A stretch of 23,339 nucleotides of DNA from Actinomycetota bacterium (GCA_003168295.1 PMST01000693.1:6789-30127); one strand, 5' to 3'. Shown: positions 8,799 to 16,003, counted from the stretch's first letter. Numbers and translations: made by a program. The notes: generated by a model from the sequence alone, not told the origin.

Positions 8799-9821
8799 GT
8801 GGCGCTGCGGATCGACGTGCGCAACGAGGACCTGACCATGACGCGGTTCGCGCTTTCGCCGCTCTGGGAACTACTCCACGCGCTGCGCTTGCTGGCAGGC
8901 GAACCGCACCGGCGAGAGGAGCCAGTGCTCCGCCCCTGGCTGGTCCGTGCCCGTGACCGCTACCGGGCCCTGGCCCGCGAGACCGACCTCGGGGTGATCC
9001 TGGCGCTGCATCCGCCCGGCTGGGGCGCCGACTTCCTGTCTCCGGTCCCGGCGGGCCCGGCCACGACGATCGACGACCTGCTCGCCCGGGTCAGGGCAAC
9101 GCCCCCGGACCAGGCGCACCACGAGATCGCCGAGGCGCTGCGGCGGCAGCCGCCGGTCGACCGGCGAGTGCAGCGGATACTGGCCAGCGAGGAGGTGGCC
9201 GAATACGCCGCCGACGTCCTGGACACCGCCTGGCATGCGCTGCTCGAGCCGGAATGGCACACGCTGCGGGCCATCCTCGAACGGGACGTGGTGTTCCGCG
9301 CCGGGCAGCTCGCCTCCCGGGGCTGGGCCGCCGCGCTGACCGACCTGCACGCCAGCATCAGCTGGCGGCAGGGCCAGATCGTGCTCAGCCGCTGGTCAGG
9401 CGATGAGCAGACCGAGCTGGGCGGGCGCGGCCTGCTGTTTATTCCCTCCGTGTTCATCTGGCCCCGGCTCGCCCTGACCCTGGATCCGCCGTGGCCCCCG
9501 GCCCTGGTTTACCCCGCGCGCGGGGTGGCCGCGCTTTGGGAGCACACCGCCCCGAGGGAACGGACCGGGTTTAGCTCCACGCTCGACCGGCTCCTCGGCG
9601 TTTCGAGGGCCGCCATCCTGCTCGCGCTTGAGGAGCCGGCCAGTACCACCCACCTGGCCGCCACGCTGGGGCAGTCGATCGGCGGCATCGGCGATCACCT
9701 GGCCGTGCTGCGGTCGGCCGGGCTGCTCACCCGGGCCCGGTCCGGGCGCTCGGTGCTGTACCGCCGGACCCCGGTCGGAGATGCCCTCATCGCCGCCGGC
9801 GCGGTGAGCTCGGACGAATAG
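8799..9821 (+). CDS. ArsR-like winged-helix regulator with DUF5937 domain
   Basis: A 340-aa regulator. The N-terminus RFALSPLWELLHALRLL fits the DUF5937 domain of actinobacterial ArsR-like proteins. The last ~90 residues form a winged helix, with STTHLAATLGQSIGGIGDHL as helix-turn-helix and SGRSVLYRRT as the wing. It lacks obvious metal-binding cysteines, so an organic ligand is more likely than a metal. The GTG at 8799 keeps the usual ALRIDVRNEDL beta-strand before the RFALSP motif. An ATG at 8838 has a better ribosome binding site (GAGGA, seven bases away) and is the main alternative. It probably represses itself and the divergent MFS gene through the palindrome at 8769-8788. Confidence 0.88.
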   Translation: MALRIDVRNEDLTMTRFALSPLWELLHALRLLAGEPHRREEPVLRPWLVRARDRYRALARETDLGVILALHPPGWGADFLSPVPAGPATTIDDLLARVRATPPDQAHHEIAEALRRQPPVDRRVQRILASEEVAEYAADVLDTAWHALLEPEWHTLRAILERDVVFRAGQLASRGWAAALTDLHASISWRQGQIVLSRWSGDEQTELGGRGLLFIPSVFIWPRLALTLDPPWPPALVYPARGVAALWEHTAPRERTGFSSTLDRLLGVSRAAILLALEEPASTTHLAATLGQSIGGIGDHLAVLRSAGLLTRARSGRSVLYRRTPVGDALIAAGAVSSDE

Positions 9822-9870
9822 CGGGGGCTGTTACCAGCGACCGTTCCGCCTAGAGAAAATAGAGACTGCG

Positions 9871-9882
9871 GGACCGCGGTCC
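9871..9882. repeat. 12-base perfect palindrome
   Basis: GGACCGCGGTCC is self-complementary. It lies 49 bases after the ArsR-like gene and could be a hairpin at its mRNA end or a site upstream of the DUF1707 gene. No T-tract follows. Confidence 0.35.
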
Positions 9883-9910
9883 GGACGGATTCAGCTTGCT
9901 GTTCGGTGTC

Positions 9911-9926
9911 TCGCGATATATCGTGC
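9911..9926. promoter_or_regulatory. ATATAT-centred dyad upstream of the DUF1707 gene
   Basis: CGATATATCG (9914-9923) is a perfect 10-base palindrome inside a 16-base near-palindrome. Such CGATATATCG dyads are reminiscent of PadR-type operators in actinobacteria, but no PadR gene is in the window. A second small dyad, GGGGA-T-TCCCC, is at 9936-9946, shortly before the ribosome binding site. Confidence 0.5.
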
Positions 9927-9968
9927 TAAGTACTTGGGGATTCCCCCGTTCTGGCTACGGAGGGCACG

Positions 9969-10487
9969 ATGGCTACGGGATATAACCTGCGGGTCGGGGA
10001 CGCCGATCGTGAGGCAACCGCCGCTCAGCTGCGGGAGCACTACGCGGATGGCCGGCTCACGCTCGATGAGCTGAACGAGCGCCTGGATCAGACGTTCGCG
10101 GCGAAGACCAAAGCTGACCTCAACACGGTGATGCGCGATCTCCCGCAGACCGCGACGCCGGGATCCGGCGGGTACGGGCAGACGGGTTGGCAGCCGGGCT
10201 GGCAGGGACCGGTGGCGACACGGCCCGCCGATTACCGCGATGATCAGGGAGCGCGGCAGGGATCTCGCGGTCCGTTCTCCGTCTTCGCGCCGCTGATGGG
10301 GCTCGTGTGGGTGTTCGTCATCCTCGGCGCCGTCTCCTTGTTCGGGCTGGGCGGCGGGGACAGGCCGCTGGCGATCGTGCTGTTCCTCGCGGCGCTGGCG
10401 CTGTTCAGGAGGCTGTTCGGGTTCGGCAGGCGACGGGGCATGGGCGGCGGGCGGGGACCCAGGGGACCACGGGGGCCGCGCCGCTAA
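9969..10487 (+). CDS. DUF1707 (SHOCT-like) membrane protein
   Basis: 172 aa. Residues about 5-60 form a DUF1707 domain with the hallmark LRVGDADRE, LREHYADGRLTLDELNERL and AAKTKADL segments, a small helical module seen mostly in actinobacteria. A Gly/Gln-rich linker leads to two hydrophobic segments (about 105-122 and 126-142), and the protein ends in a basic Arg/Gly tail. It is probably inserted in the cell membrane with the DUF1707 part in the cytoplasm. The ATG has GGAGGG four bases upstream. A second DUF1707 gene follows on the same strand. The function of the family is not established. Confidence 0.9.
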   Translation: MATGYNLRVGDADREATAAQLREHYADGRLTLDELNERLDQTFAAKTKADLNTVMRDLPQTATPGSGGYGQTGWQPGWQGPVATRPADYRDDQGARQGSRGPFSVFAPLMGLVWVFVILGAVSLFGLGGGDRPLAIVLFLAALALFRRLFGFGRRRGMGGGRGPRGPRGPRR

Positions 10488-10605
10488 GGATTCTCGCTAC
10501 GTGCGGCTTCCGCGCCGGGGCAACGCGACTTATCGTTAAGGGTGAGGCAGTCGGCCTGGCGAATCCTGGGAGCCGATCACGAGGCGATATGACGTCCGAA
10601 CCGGA

Positions 10606-11049
10606 ATGGTGAACGAGGACCCTGACGCGGAGCAGCCGCGCGAAGAGCTAGTACCGGGCTGGCACGTGCCCAGCCGGACCCGGTATGACTACGACGTGCG
10701 GATCGGCGACGCGGAGCGCGACGCCACCATGACCCAGCTGCGCGAGCATTTCGTGGCGGGCAGACTGACCTTCGACGAGCTGACGGGCCGGATCGACGCC
10801 GCCCTCACCGCCAAGACGCAGCGCCAGATCGAATCCCTGATGGCGGATCTGCCCCGCCCGCCCCGGGCCGCCCGGACCGCTGGGGACGTGCCCGCGGTGG
10901 CGACCCCGGCGCCGGACCCGGGTCGCTTTCTCGTCTTCGCCATGCTGCTCTTCGCGATGGCCACCTGGATCCTGATCTTGGCCTGGATGTCCCGGCACGC
11001 CTGGAGCGGACCGTACCCGTCGCCTCCGGGCCACCCCTTCCCCCCCTAG
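10606..11049 (+). CDS. DUF1707 protein with one C-terminal membrane segment
   Basis: 147 aa. A DUF1707 domain spans about residues 28-85 (VRIGDAERDATMTQLREHF, GRLTFDELTGRIDAALTAKT), parallel to the protein encoded at 9969-10487. A Pro/Ala-rich linker and one hydrophobic segment (RFLVFAMLLFAMATWILILA) follow. No clear ribosome binding site precedes the ATG at 10606; a GTG is the next codon. The 118-base gap before it holds no recognised signal. It is likely a duplicated partner of the previous gene and membrane-bound. Confidence 0.85.
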   Translation: MVNEDPDAEQPREELVPGWHVPSRTRYDYDVRIGDAERDATMTQLREHFVAGRLTFDELTGRIDAALTAKTQRQIESLMADLPRPPRAARTAGDVPAVATPAPDPGRFLVFAMLLFAMATWILILAWMSRHAWSGPYPSPPGHPFPP

Positions 11050-11055
11050 GCACCC

Positions 11056-12351
11056 CTAGCCGACCAGCGCCCGCAGCGGGACCACCAGGTAGCGGTAGTC
11101 CGGGTCGGAGTCGTCGCCGACTCGCGCGATGCCGGTGATCAGGGCCGGTTTCGTCGGGCTGGTGAACTGCAGCCGGATGCGCGCTTCCTCCGGCGACGAG
11201 GTTGACGGGTCCGCCTCCGCGCCGTTCTTACGGGGCTTTTCCTGGCCCGCCGCCGCCCCGCTCGCCGTCGATCCGGCCGCCGCCATCAGAGCCGCGCCGA
11301 GGCCGTCCATCAGGTAGTGCGGGCTGAACGCGATCGCGGTCTCGTTCCCGGAGAAGTCGGCCGGGACCGTCTCGCGCGCCCGCGCCTGGCCTTCGGTTCC
11401 GGCCTCGATGGTGACCTTCCCGTTGCCGAACGACAGCCGCACCGAGCTGCCCCGCTCCGCGACCAGCGCCACCCGCTTGACCGCCTCGGTGAGCGGGATG
11501 GCCGGCATGTCCGCGCGGCTGCCGAAATCCTCGGGGAACCGGGACGTGTACTTGATGTACTCCCCCGCGATCAGGCGCGTGGTCAGCCGGCGTCCAGCTG
11601 ACTCGAAACCGATCATCGCATCGGCCGCGCGCAGCGAATCCGCCTTCGGTTCACCGGAGTCCCCGTCCGCGGTCCAGGCACCGCCGGCGCGCTGTTCGCC
11701 GCCCATCATGACCCGGACGGGAACGCCCGGCGTCATCATCCGCGCGGCATCAGCCAGCGTCTTGGCCGGCACCAGGAGCGTGCCGCGGGACCCCGGCTGC
11801 GCCGGATTCCAGCCGAGCTCCCGGACGGCGAGCCGGTACCTGTCCGTCGCCACCAGCTTGATCACGTCAGTGTCGATCTCCACGTTCACGCCGGTAATCA
11901 CCGGCAGCGTGTCATCGCGGCTGGCGGCGGGCACCACCTGGCCGATGGCCGTGGCCAGGGTGCCGCCGTCAACGGTGCCGGCCAGCCGGGGCAGCTCGGG
12001 CAGCCGCGGATAGTCCCTGACCGGCAGCGTGACCAGCGTGAAAGACGCCGGGCCGCAGGTCAGCGTGACGTCACCGGTGCCGTGGTCGAACTCGACTTCC
12101 CTTGGCGGCAGGCTCCGGGTGATCTCGGCCAGCAGGCGCCCGGGCACGAGCGCGGTGCCCGGCTCGGCCACCTCCGCGTCGATCCGGATCCGGGCCGATA
12201 CCTCGTAGTCGAAGCAGGACAGGATCAGGCCGTCAGCGTCCGCCTCGAGCAGCAGCCCGGAAAGAATCGGGAGCACCGGCCGCGACGGCAGCGAACGCGC
12301 GACCCAGGCGACCGCCTCCGCCAGGGCGTCCCGCTCGAGATTGAACCGCAT
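11056..12351 (-). CDS. dnaN: DNA polymerase III beta subunit (sliding clamp) paralogue
   Basis: A 431-aa clamp protein. It opens with MRFNLERDALAEAVAWVARSL and has the clamp landmarks SRPVLPILSGLLLEA, LVATDRYRLAVRE near residue 170, and a C-terminus DYRYLVVPLRALVG where normal clamps read YLLMPVR. It exceeds the usual ~375 aa because of two low-complexity insertions, at about 217-247 (Gly/Asp/Ala-rich) and 360-391 (Ala/Ser/Pro/Lys-rich). The start at 12351 is chosen for homology and for GGGAGG eight bases upstream. No dnaA, recF or gyrB is nearby, so this is probably a second, accessory clamp, as found in some actinomycetes. Its client polymerase is unknown. The convergent DUF1707 gene stops six bases from its end. 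Confidence 0.9.
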   Translation of the reverse strand: MRFNLERDALAEAVAWVARSLPSRPVLPILSGLLLEADADGLILSCFDYEVSARIRIDAEVAEPGTALVPGRLLAEITRSLPPREVEFDHGTGDVTLTCGPASFTLVTLPVRDYPRLPELPRLAGTVDGGTLATAIGQVVPAASRDDTLPVITGVNVEIDTDVIKLVATDRYRLAVRELGWNPAQPGSRGTLLVPAKTLADAARMMTPGVPVRVMMGGEQRAGGAWTADGDSGEPKADSLRAADAMIGFESAGRRLTTRLIAGEYIKYTSRFPEDFGSRADMPAIPLTEAVKRVALVAERGSSVRLSFGNGKVTIEAGTEGQARARETVPADFSGNETAIAFSPHYLMDGLGAALMAAAGSTASGAAAGQEKPRKNGAEADPSTSSPEEARIRLQFTSPTKPALITGIARVGDDSDPDYRYLVVPLRALVG

Positions 12352-12427
12352 CGCTGCCGCCTCCCATGTGCATGCGCCGCCCGCTATGACGACCCACATG
12401 CATACTGGCACGAGGCACTGACATTCC

Positions 12428-12496
12428 CTAGGTGATCAGGGCGCTGTGGGGCGCTGCGTGATCAGGCCCTAGGCGATCACGGACTAGGTGATCAGG
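12428..12496. repeat. Imperfect tandem TGATCA repeat carrying two stop codons
   Basis: CTAGGTGATCAGG occurs at 12428-12440 and again, identically, at 12484-12496, with weaker copies at 12459-12466 and 12469-12480. Read on the minus strand, each full copy encodes L-I-T-stop. The two full copies are 56 bases apart, so they end two different reading frames: the DUF6295 gene and the extended hydrolase frame. Confidence 0.7.
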
Positions 12497-13519
12497 CCGG
12501 GAGGGGCGGAGTCCATGATGGCCTGGATCGCCTTGACCAGGGCCCGCGCCGATTCCGCGGTGAGCTCGACCGCGACCCGCGCCGACGGGCCCGCGGCCGG
12601 GTCGAGGAAGTCGATGTTGAGCGTGTGCTCGGCCTGGGCATGGACCGGGTGGTCGAAGTAGACGCTGGCGTCGGTCACCCGGATCCATCCGGCCGGACCC
12701 TTGGCGCTGCCGCTGATCGCGACCTTTTCTGTCAGGTAAGTGCACATAACGACTCCTCTCCGAACCCGACGATAACAGGTATCGGCCGAACCAGGCCCAG
12801 ATGTGCTGCCAGGCGTCCACGGCGGCCTCGGGCCGGTAGCTAGGCCGGTCCACCTGCAAGAAGGCGTGTCCGGCCCCCTCGTAGGAATGGAACTCATAGG
12901 TCTTGCCGGCCGCCTTGAGCGCGGCTTCGAGTTCGGCGACGTGCTCGGGCGAGGGATGCTGATCCTCGGCGCCGAACAGGCCGAGCAGCGGGCAGGACAG
13001 GTCTGCGGCCCGCTCGACCAGGGCCGGGGAGCCGTGCAGCGGGTGACCCTCGGGCGGGGTCTCCACGACAAAGCCGCCGTAGCAGTCGACGGCCGCCTGG
13101 AGCGGCAGGCTGACCGCGGCGAGGAACGACTGCCGGCCGCCCGAGCAGTGGCCGATCACGCCGACCTTGCCGTTGGAGTTGGTCAGCCCGCGCAGGTACG
13201 CCGCCGCGCCCGCCACCTCGCCGACGATCCGCTCGTCCGGGACGGGGATCGCGCCGGACGCCCGCGCCGCCGCCATCGCGTCGTCCGGGGCGGCGCCCGG
13301 CGCCTCGCGGTGGTACAGGTTCGGCATCACCGCGTTGAGGCCGCCCGCGGCGAACGCCCGGGTGAACTCCGCGGTCTGGCGGTCGTAGCCGGGCAGGTGA
13401 TGAAGGACCACGACCCCGCCCACCGGGCCGGCCTGGAGCGTCCGGGCCGAGTAGGCCTCGATCTCATCGCCGCCGTGCCCGGTGATGGTTATGCTCTCGG
13501 CCAGTATCGCGTCGTACAT
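12428..13519 (-). CDS. Dienelactone hydrolase family protein with out-of-frame 3' extension
   Basis: Residues 1-248 form a complete dienelactone hydrolase-like alpha/beta fold with nucleophile C125 (GHCSGG), D186 (GAEDQH) and H218 (GAGHAF). It parallels the 247-aa paralogue at 16039-16782, which stops just after GRYLSA. Here the frame continues for another ~115 codons of Arg/Gly/Pro-rich sequence that overlies the DUF6295 gene and looks like a shadow frame. Codon 249 is TTA (12773-12775), one base from TAA, which would give a 248-aa protein. So the stop may have been lost, or the base may be a sequence error. The ATG at 13519 is supported by GAGGAG seven bases upstream. The substrate is unknown; lactone or ester cleavage is the family role. 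Confidence 0.85.
   Translation of the reverse strand: MYDAILAESITITGHGGDEIEAYSARTLQAGPVGGVVVLHHLPGYDRQTAEFTRAFAAGGLNAVMPNLYHREAPGAAPDDAMAAARASGAIPVPDERIVGEVAGAAAYLRGLTNSNGKVGVIGHCSGGRQSFLAAVSLPLQAAVDCYGGFVVETPPEGHPLHGSPALVERAADLSCPLLGLFGAEDQHPSPEHVAELEAALKAAGKTYEFHSYEGAGHAFLQVDRPSYRPEAAVDAWQHIWAWFGRYLLSSGSERSRYVHLPDRKGRDQRQRQGSGRMDPGDRRQRLLRPPGPCPGRAHAQHRLPRPGRGPVGAGRGRAHRGIGAGPGQGDPGHHGLRPSRPDHLVRDRLGPDHAAPHSALIT
12484..12747 (-). CDS. DUF6295-type small protein
   Basis: 87 aa. MCTYLTEKVAISGSAKG, TDASVYFDHPVHA and the SARVAVELTAESARALV segment match a compact actinobacterial family (DUF6295, from memory) of unknown function. The ATG at 12747 has AGGAG five bases upstream. The gene lies wholly inside the 3' extension of the dienelactone hydrolase frame but in another phase. 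Normal composition and family match show that this phase is the real coding one here. It is probably co-transcribed with the hydrolase. Confidence 0.8.
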   Translation of the reverse strand: MCTYLTEKVAISGSAKGPAGWIRVTDASVYFDHPVHAQAEHTLNIDFLDPAAGPSARVAVELTAESARALVKAIQAIMDSAPPGLIT

Positions 13520-13566
13520 CGCCCGTCTCCTCGCCTCGTCGTTGACCGTAGTGAAAGACTTGTGGC
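13520..13566. promoter_or_regulatory. Divergent promoter region, hydrolase / aldo-keto reductase
   Basis: Only 47 bases separate the divergent start codons, so both promoters must lie here or overlap the 5' coding ends. The hydrolase ribosome binding site (GAGGAG on the minus strand) is clear. The aldo/keto reductase side has only a weak GTGAAAG. No palindrome was seen. Confidence 0.5.
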
Positions 13567-14592
13567 ATGACCTATGTCGCTGCCGCTGACCGTTATAGCA
13601 GGCTTCCCTACCGCCGCTGCGGGCGCAGTGGGATACAACTCCCCGAGGTGTCCCTCGGGCTCTGGCAGAACTTCGGTGACGGCAAGCCGGTCGAGGACCA
13701 GCGGGCGATCCTGCGCCGCGCCTTCGACCTGGGCGTCACCCACTTCGATCTCGCGAATAACTACGGACCGCCGTACGGAGCCGCGGAGATCAACTTCGGC
13801 CGGATCATGCGGGAGGACCTGCGTCCGTACCGCGACGAGCTGATCATCTCCACCAAGGCCGGCTACGACATGTGGCCCGGGCCCTACGGCGAGTTTGGCT
13901 CCCGCAAGTACCTGCTGGCCAGCCTGGACCAGTCACTGGGCCGGATGGGCCTGGACTACGTCGACATCTTCTACTCCCACCGGTTCGACCCGGACACTCC
14001 GCTGGAGGAGACGATGGGCGCACTGGATTCCGCGGTCCGGTCGGGTAAGGCGCTGTACGCAGGTATCTCCTCTTATTCAGCCGAACGGACGGTGGAGGCA
14101 GCCTCGATACTGCGTCGTCTCGGCACGCCGTTGCTGATCCACCAGCCTTCGTACTCGATGCTGAACCGCTGGATCGAGGGCGGCCTGCTCGACGTGCTTG
14201 AACACGAGGGCATCGGCTGTATCGCCTTCTCGCCGCTGGCTCAGGGCGTGCTCACCGGCAAGTACCTCGGCGGGGTGCCGTCCGGCTCGCGGGCCAGCGT
14301 GGACGGCTCGCTGTCGACCGACCAGCTCTCCGAGCCGATCCTGGCGCACGTGCGGGCGCTGGCCGGGATCGCCGAGGCCCGCGGCCAGAGCCTGGCCCAG
14401 CTCGCCCTGTCGTGGGCGCTGCGCGATCCGCGGGTGACCTCGGTCCTCATCGGCGCCAGCAGCGTGGCGCAGCTGGAGGAAAACCTCGCCGCGGCCGGCC
14501 GCAGCGACTTCACCGAGGAGGAACTGGCCGCCATCGACCGCGACGCCGTCGACGCCGGCATCAACATCTGGGCCGCCTCCAGCGCCCACTAA
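13567..14592 (+). CDS. yghZ: Aldo/keto reductase, L-glyceraldehyde-3-phosphate reductase (YghZ) type
   Basis: 341 aa, NADPH-dependent carbonyl reductase with a TIM-barrel fold. The catalytic tetrad D61, Y66, K97, H138 lies in FDLANNYGPPYG, STKAGYDMWPGPYG and DIFYSHRFD. These stretches and RYxxxxYRRCGxSGIQLPxxSLGLW closely follow E. coli YghZ (AKR14), which reduces L-glyceraldehyde 3-phosphate and also acts on methylglyoxal. The C-terminal SVLIGASSVAQLEEN is the usual NADPH-binding segment. Length is normal for the family. It diverges from the dienelactone hydrolase gene and converges with the GntR-HD gene. A role in aldehyde detoxification is an inference. Confidence 0.92.
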   Translation: MTYVAAADRYSRLPYRRCGRSGIQLPEVSLGLWQNFGDGKPVEDQRAILRRAFDLGVTHFDLANNYGPPYGAAEINFGRIMREDLRPYRDELIISTKAGYDMWPGPYGEFGSRKYLLASLDQSLGRMGLDYVDIFYSHRFDPDTPLEETMGALDSAVRSGKALYAGISSYSAERTVEAASILRRLGTPLLIHQPSYSMLNRWIEGGLLDVLEHEGIGCIAFSPLAQGVLTGKYLGGVPSGSRASVDGSLSTDQLSEPILAHVRALAGIAEARGQSLAQLALSWALRDPRVTSVLIGASSVAQLEENLAAAGRSDFTEEELAAIDRDAVDAGINIWAASSAH

Positions 14593-14650
14593 CCCGCCCC
14601 AGCCCGCTTTGACCGTCATCGGCGGCGCACCCTAGCCGGGCCGGCAGTGG

Positions 14651-15559
14651 TCACGAACCGGGGTGCCCTTTTTCGCCGAGCTGCTGGCGGGCGCGCTGCG
14701 TGGTGCTGGCGCGCAGCTCGGTGTAGGAGGCGGCGAACGCGGACCACCAGCCGTGCGGGTCGGCCGATCCGATCGCTTGCGCGAGCTGGCGTCCTGAGTC
14801 GGTGCGCAGCGCGGCCAGTGAGGATTCCCGCCATGCGGCGGCGTCGTATCCCTGGGCCTGGTACTCGATGGCCTGCATCAAGGTCTCGATCTTGTCGGCG
14901 TCGTGCGCTGCGCGCGACTCCGGTGTCTGGGTAGCCTCGTATTCGGCGACGAGGTCCTGGATGACCTTGGCCGTGGCGTCGGGCATGGCTGATACCTGGT
15001 GGGCTGATACGGCTTCGGGTACGGCCGTGGTGACGTAGGCGCGGCCCACCGAGGGAACGTCGCCGATCCTGGTTTCGTGCGCGTCGTGCAGGAGGCACAG
15101 CGCAGCGGTGCGGCCCACGTCGGCCCCCTCCATGGCGGCCAGGGTGATGCCTATGACGCCGACCCGGAAAGAGTGCTCGGCGACGGTCTCGGGCTGAGGG
15201 ACGCCCAGTAGCAGCCATCCGGCCCTGGGCAGGTGCTTGAGGTGGCCCATCTCGAACAGGAACGTTGCCGTCCCGGCCAGCGGGTGATCCCCCTCGGCCG
15301 GTGCGGGCAGGCTCGCCTGGTCGCGGACGTAGACGCCGCTTCCGGTCCGGCTGCGGACGAATCCCTCGTCCCTGAGGGTGCGGATCGCCGTCGCGACCGT
15401 CATGCGCGAGACGCCGAAGAACTTGGCCAGTTCGTGGCCGGATGGCAGCTGCGACCCGGGCTCCAGCTCACCGGTCAGGATCGCCGCGCGGATCGAGCCG
15501 GCGATCTGGACGTTTGGCTGCCGTTTGTCGGCTGGGTCTATGGGCTGCATGCCCATCAT
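14651..15559 (-). CDS. GntR winged-helix / HD phosphohydrolase fusion
   Basis: 302 aa with two domains. Residues about 12-80 form a GntR winged helix (LPSGHELAKFFGVSRMTVATA, LRDEGFVRSRTGSGVYV). Residues about 95-265 form an HD domain of the YfbR/HDDC2 5'-deoxynucleotidase type, with H129 (AEHSFR), H158-D159 (LLHDAHE) and D222 (DADKIE), so the metal site is complete. The usual GntR effector domain is thus replaced by a likely nucleotide-handling domain. It may sense or hydrolyse a nucleotide while bound to DNA. ATG codons at 15559, 15556 and 15550 compete and none has a clear ribosome binding site. A 12-base palindrome lies six bases upstream, as expected for autoregulation. It diverges from a small gene at 15742. 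Confidence 0.88.
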   Translation of the reverse strand: MMGMQPIDPADKRQPNVQIAGSIRAAILTGELEPGSQLPSGHELAKFFGVSRMTVATAIRTLRDEGFVRSRTGSGVYVRDQASLPAPAEGDHPLAGTATFLFEMGHLKHLPRAGWLLLGVPQPETVAEHSFRVGVIGITLAAMEGADVGRTAALCLLHDAHETRIGDVPSVGRAYVTTAVPEAVSAHQVSAMPDATAKVIQDLVAEYEATQTPESRAAHDADKIETLMQAIEYQAQGYDAAAWRESSLAALRTDSGRQLAQAIGSADPHGWWSAFAASYTELRASTTQRARQQLGEKGHPGS

Positions 15560-15564
15560 GCTAG

Positions 15565-15576
15565 CTGCCTAGGCAG
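15565..15576. promoter_or_regulatory. Palindrome at the GntR-HD start
   Basis: CTGCCTAGGCAG is a perfect 12-base palindrome ending five bases before the first possible ATG of the GntR-HD gene. Its position suits an autoregulatory operator. Confidence 0.5.
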
Positions 15577-15603
15577 TTTGACCAGCAAATTAGACCATAT
15601 GTT

Positions 15604-15643
15604 AAGACAGGTCTTGTGATCAGCCTAGAGCGATAGTTAATCT
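15604..15643 (+). promoter_or_regulatory. Candidate promoter with overlapping palindrome for the small gene at 15742
   Basis: TTGTGA (15614-15619) and TAATCT (15638-15643), 18 bases apart, resemble -35 and -10 elements pointing toward the 15742 gene. The palindrome AAGAC-AG-GTCTT (15604-15615) overlaps the -35 box and would suit a repressor such as the divergent GntR-HD protein. Confidence 0.4.
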
Positions 15644-15741
15644 GGCTATGCAGGTAGGTGAGACCGTGTCATGGTCCCGCCCGCGCTAACACCATCAGAT
15701 GTCCTCCCGGTGACCGGACCCTAGCCAGAACAGGACCCCCG

Positions 15742-15969
15742 ATGTCAGCCGCCGTAACCCCTGGACCAGCGCCGCGAGTAAACCCGCCGAAACACCCCCT
15801 GCCCGCAATGACCACGTACGAGCTGCGCGCCTACCGCCGCCAGATCGAGAACGCCCTCGCGTTCTTCGATGCCCAGCACCCCGTACCGCCGGTACGAGAT
15901 GACCTGCAAGCCAGGCTTGATGACGTGATGGCCGAGCAGGAATCCCGCAAGAAGATCGCCGAGGCCTGA
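15742..15969 (+). CDS. Small conserved-looking actinomycete protein
   Basis: 75 aa, cytoplasmic, highly charged and mostly helical after a Pro-rich N-terminus. The core TYELRAYRRQIENALAFF followed by PVRDDLQARLDDVMAEQES resembles small proteins often found next to GntR-type regulators in Streptomyces and relatives (from memory). The ATG at 15742 has AGGA six bases upstream. A shorter form from the ATG at 15808 is possible but lacks a ribosome binding site. It diverges from the GntR-HD gene and may be controlled by it. Function unknown. Confidence 0.7.
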   Translation: MSAAVTPGPAPRVNPPKHPLPAMTTYELRAYRRQIENALAFFDAQHPVPPVRDDLQARLDDVMAEQESRKKIAEA

Positions 15970-16003
15970 CGCGAATGGCAGGGCATCGAGGAACGGTGCT
16001 GGT

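Noticed and set aside
12484..13071. Extended N-terminal form of the DUF6295 frame (195 codons)
   Set aside because: The upstream part is an out-of-phase shadow of the dienelactone hydrolase; the ATG at 12747 has its own ribosome binding site.
14641..14690. Possible terminator (GGGTGCCC followed by T5) between the reductase and GntR-HD genes
   Set aside because: The stem is only three base pairs and lies within the GntR-HD coding end.
14616..15218. 200-codon Arg-rich minus-strand frame inside the GntR-HD gene
   Set aside because: It is a second frame of the same strand under a gene with complete HD motifs, and has no ribosome binding site or family match.
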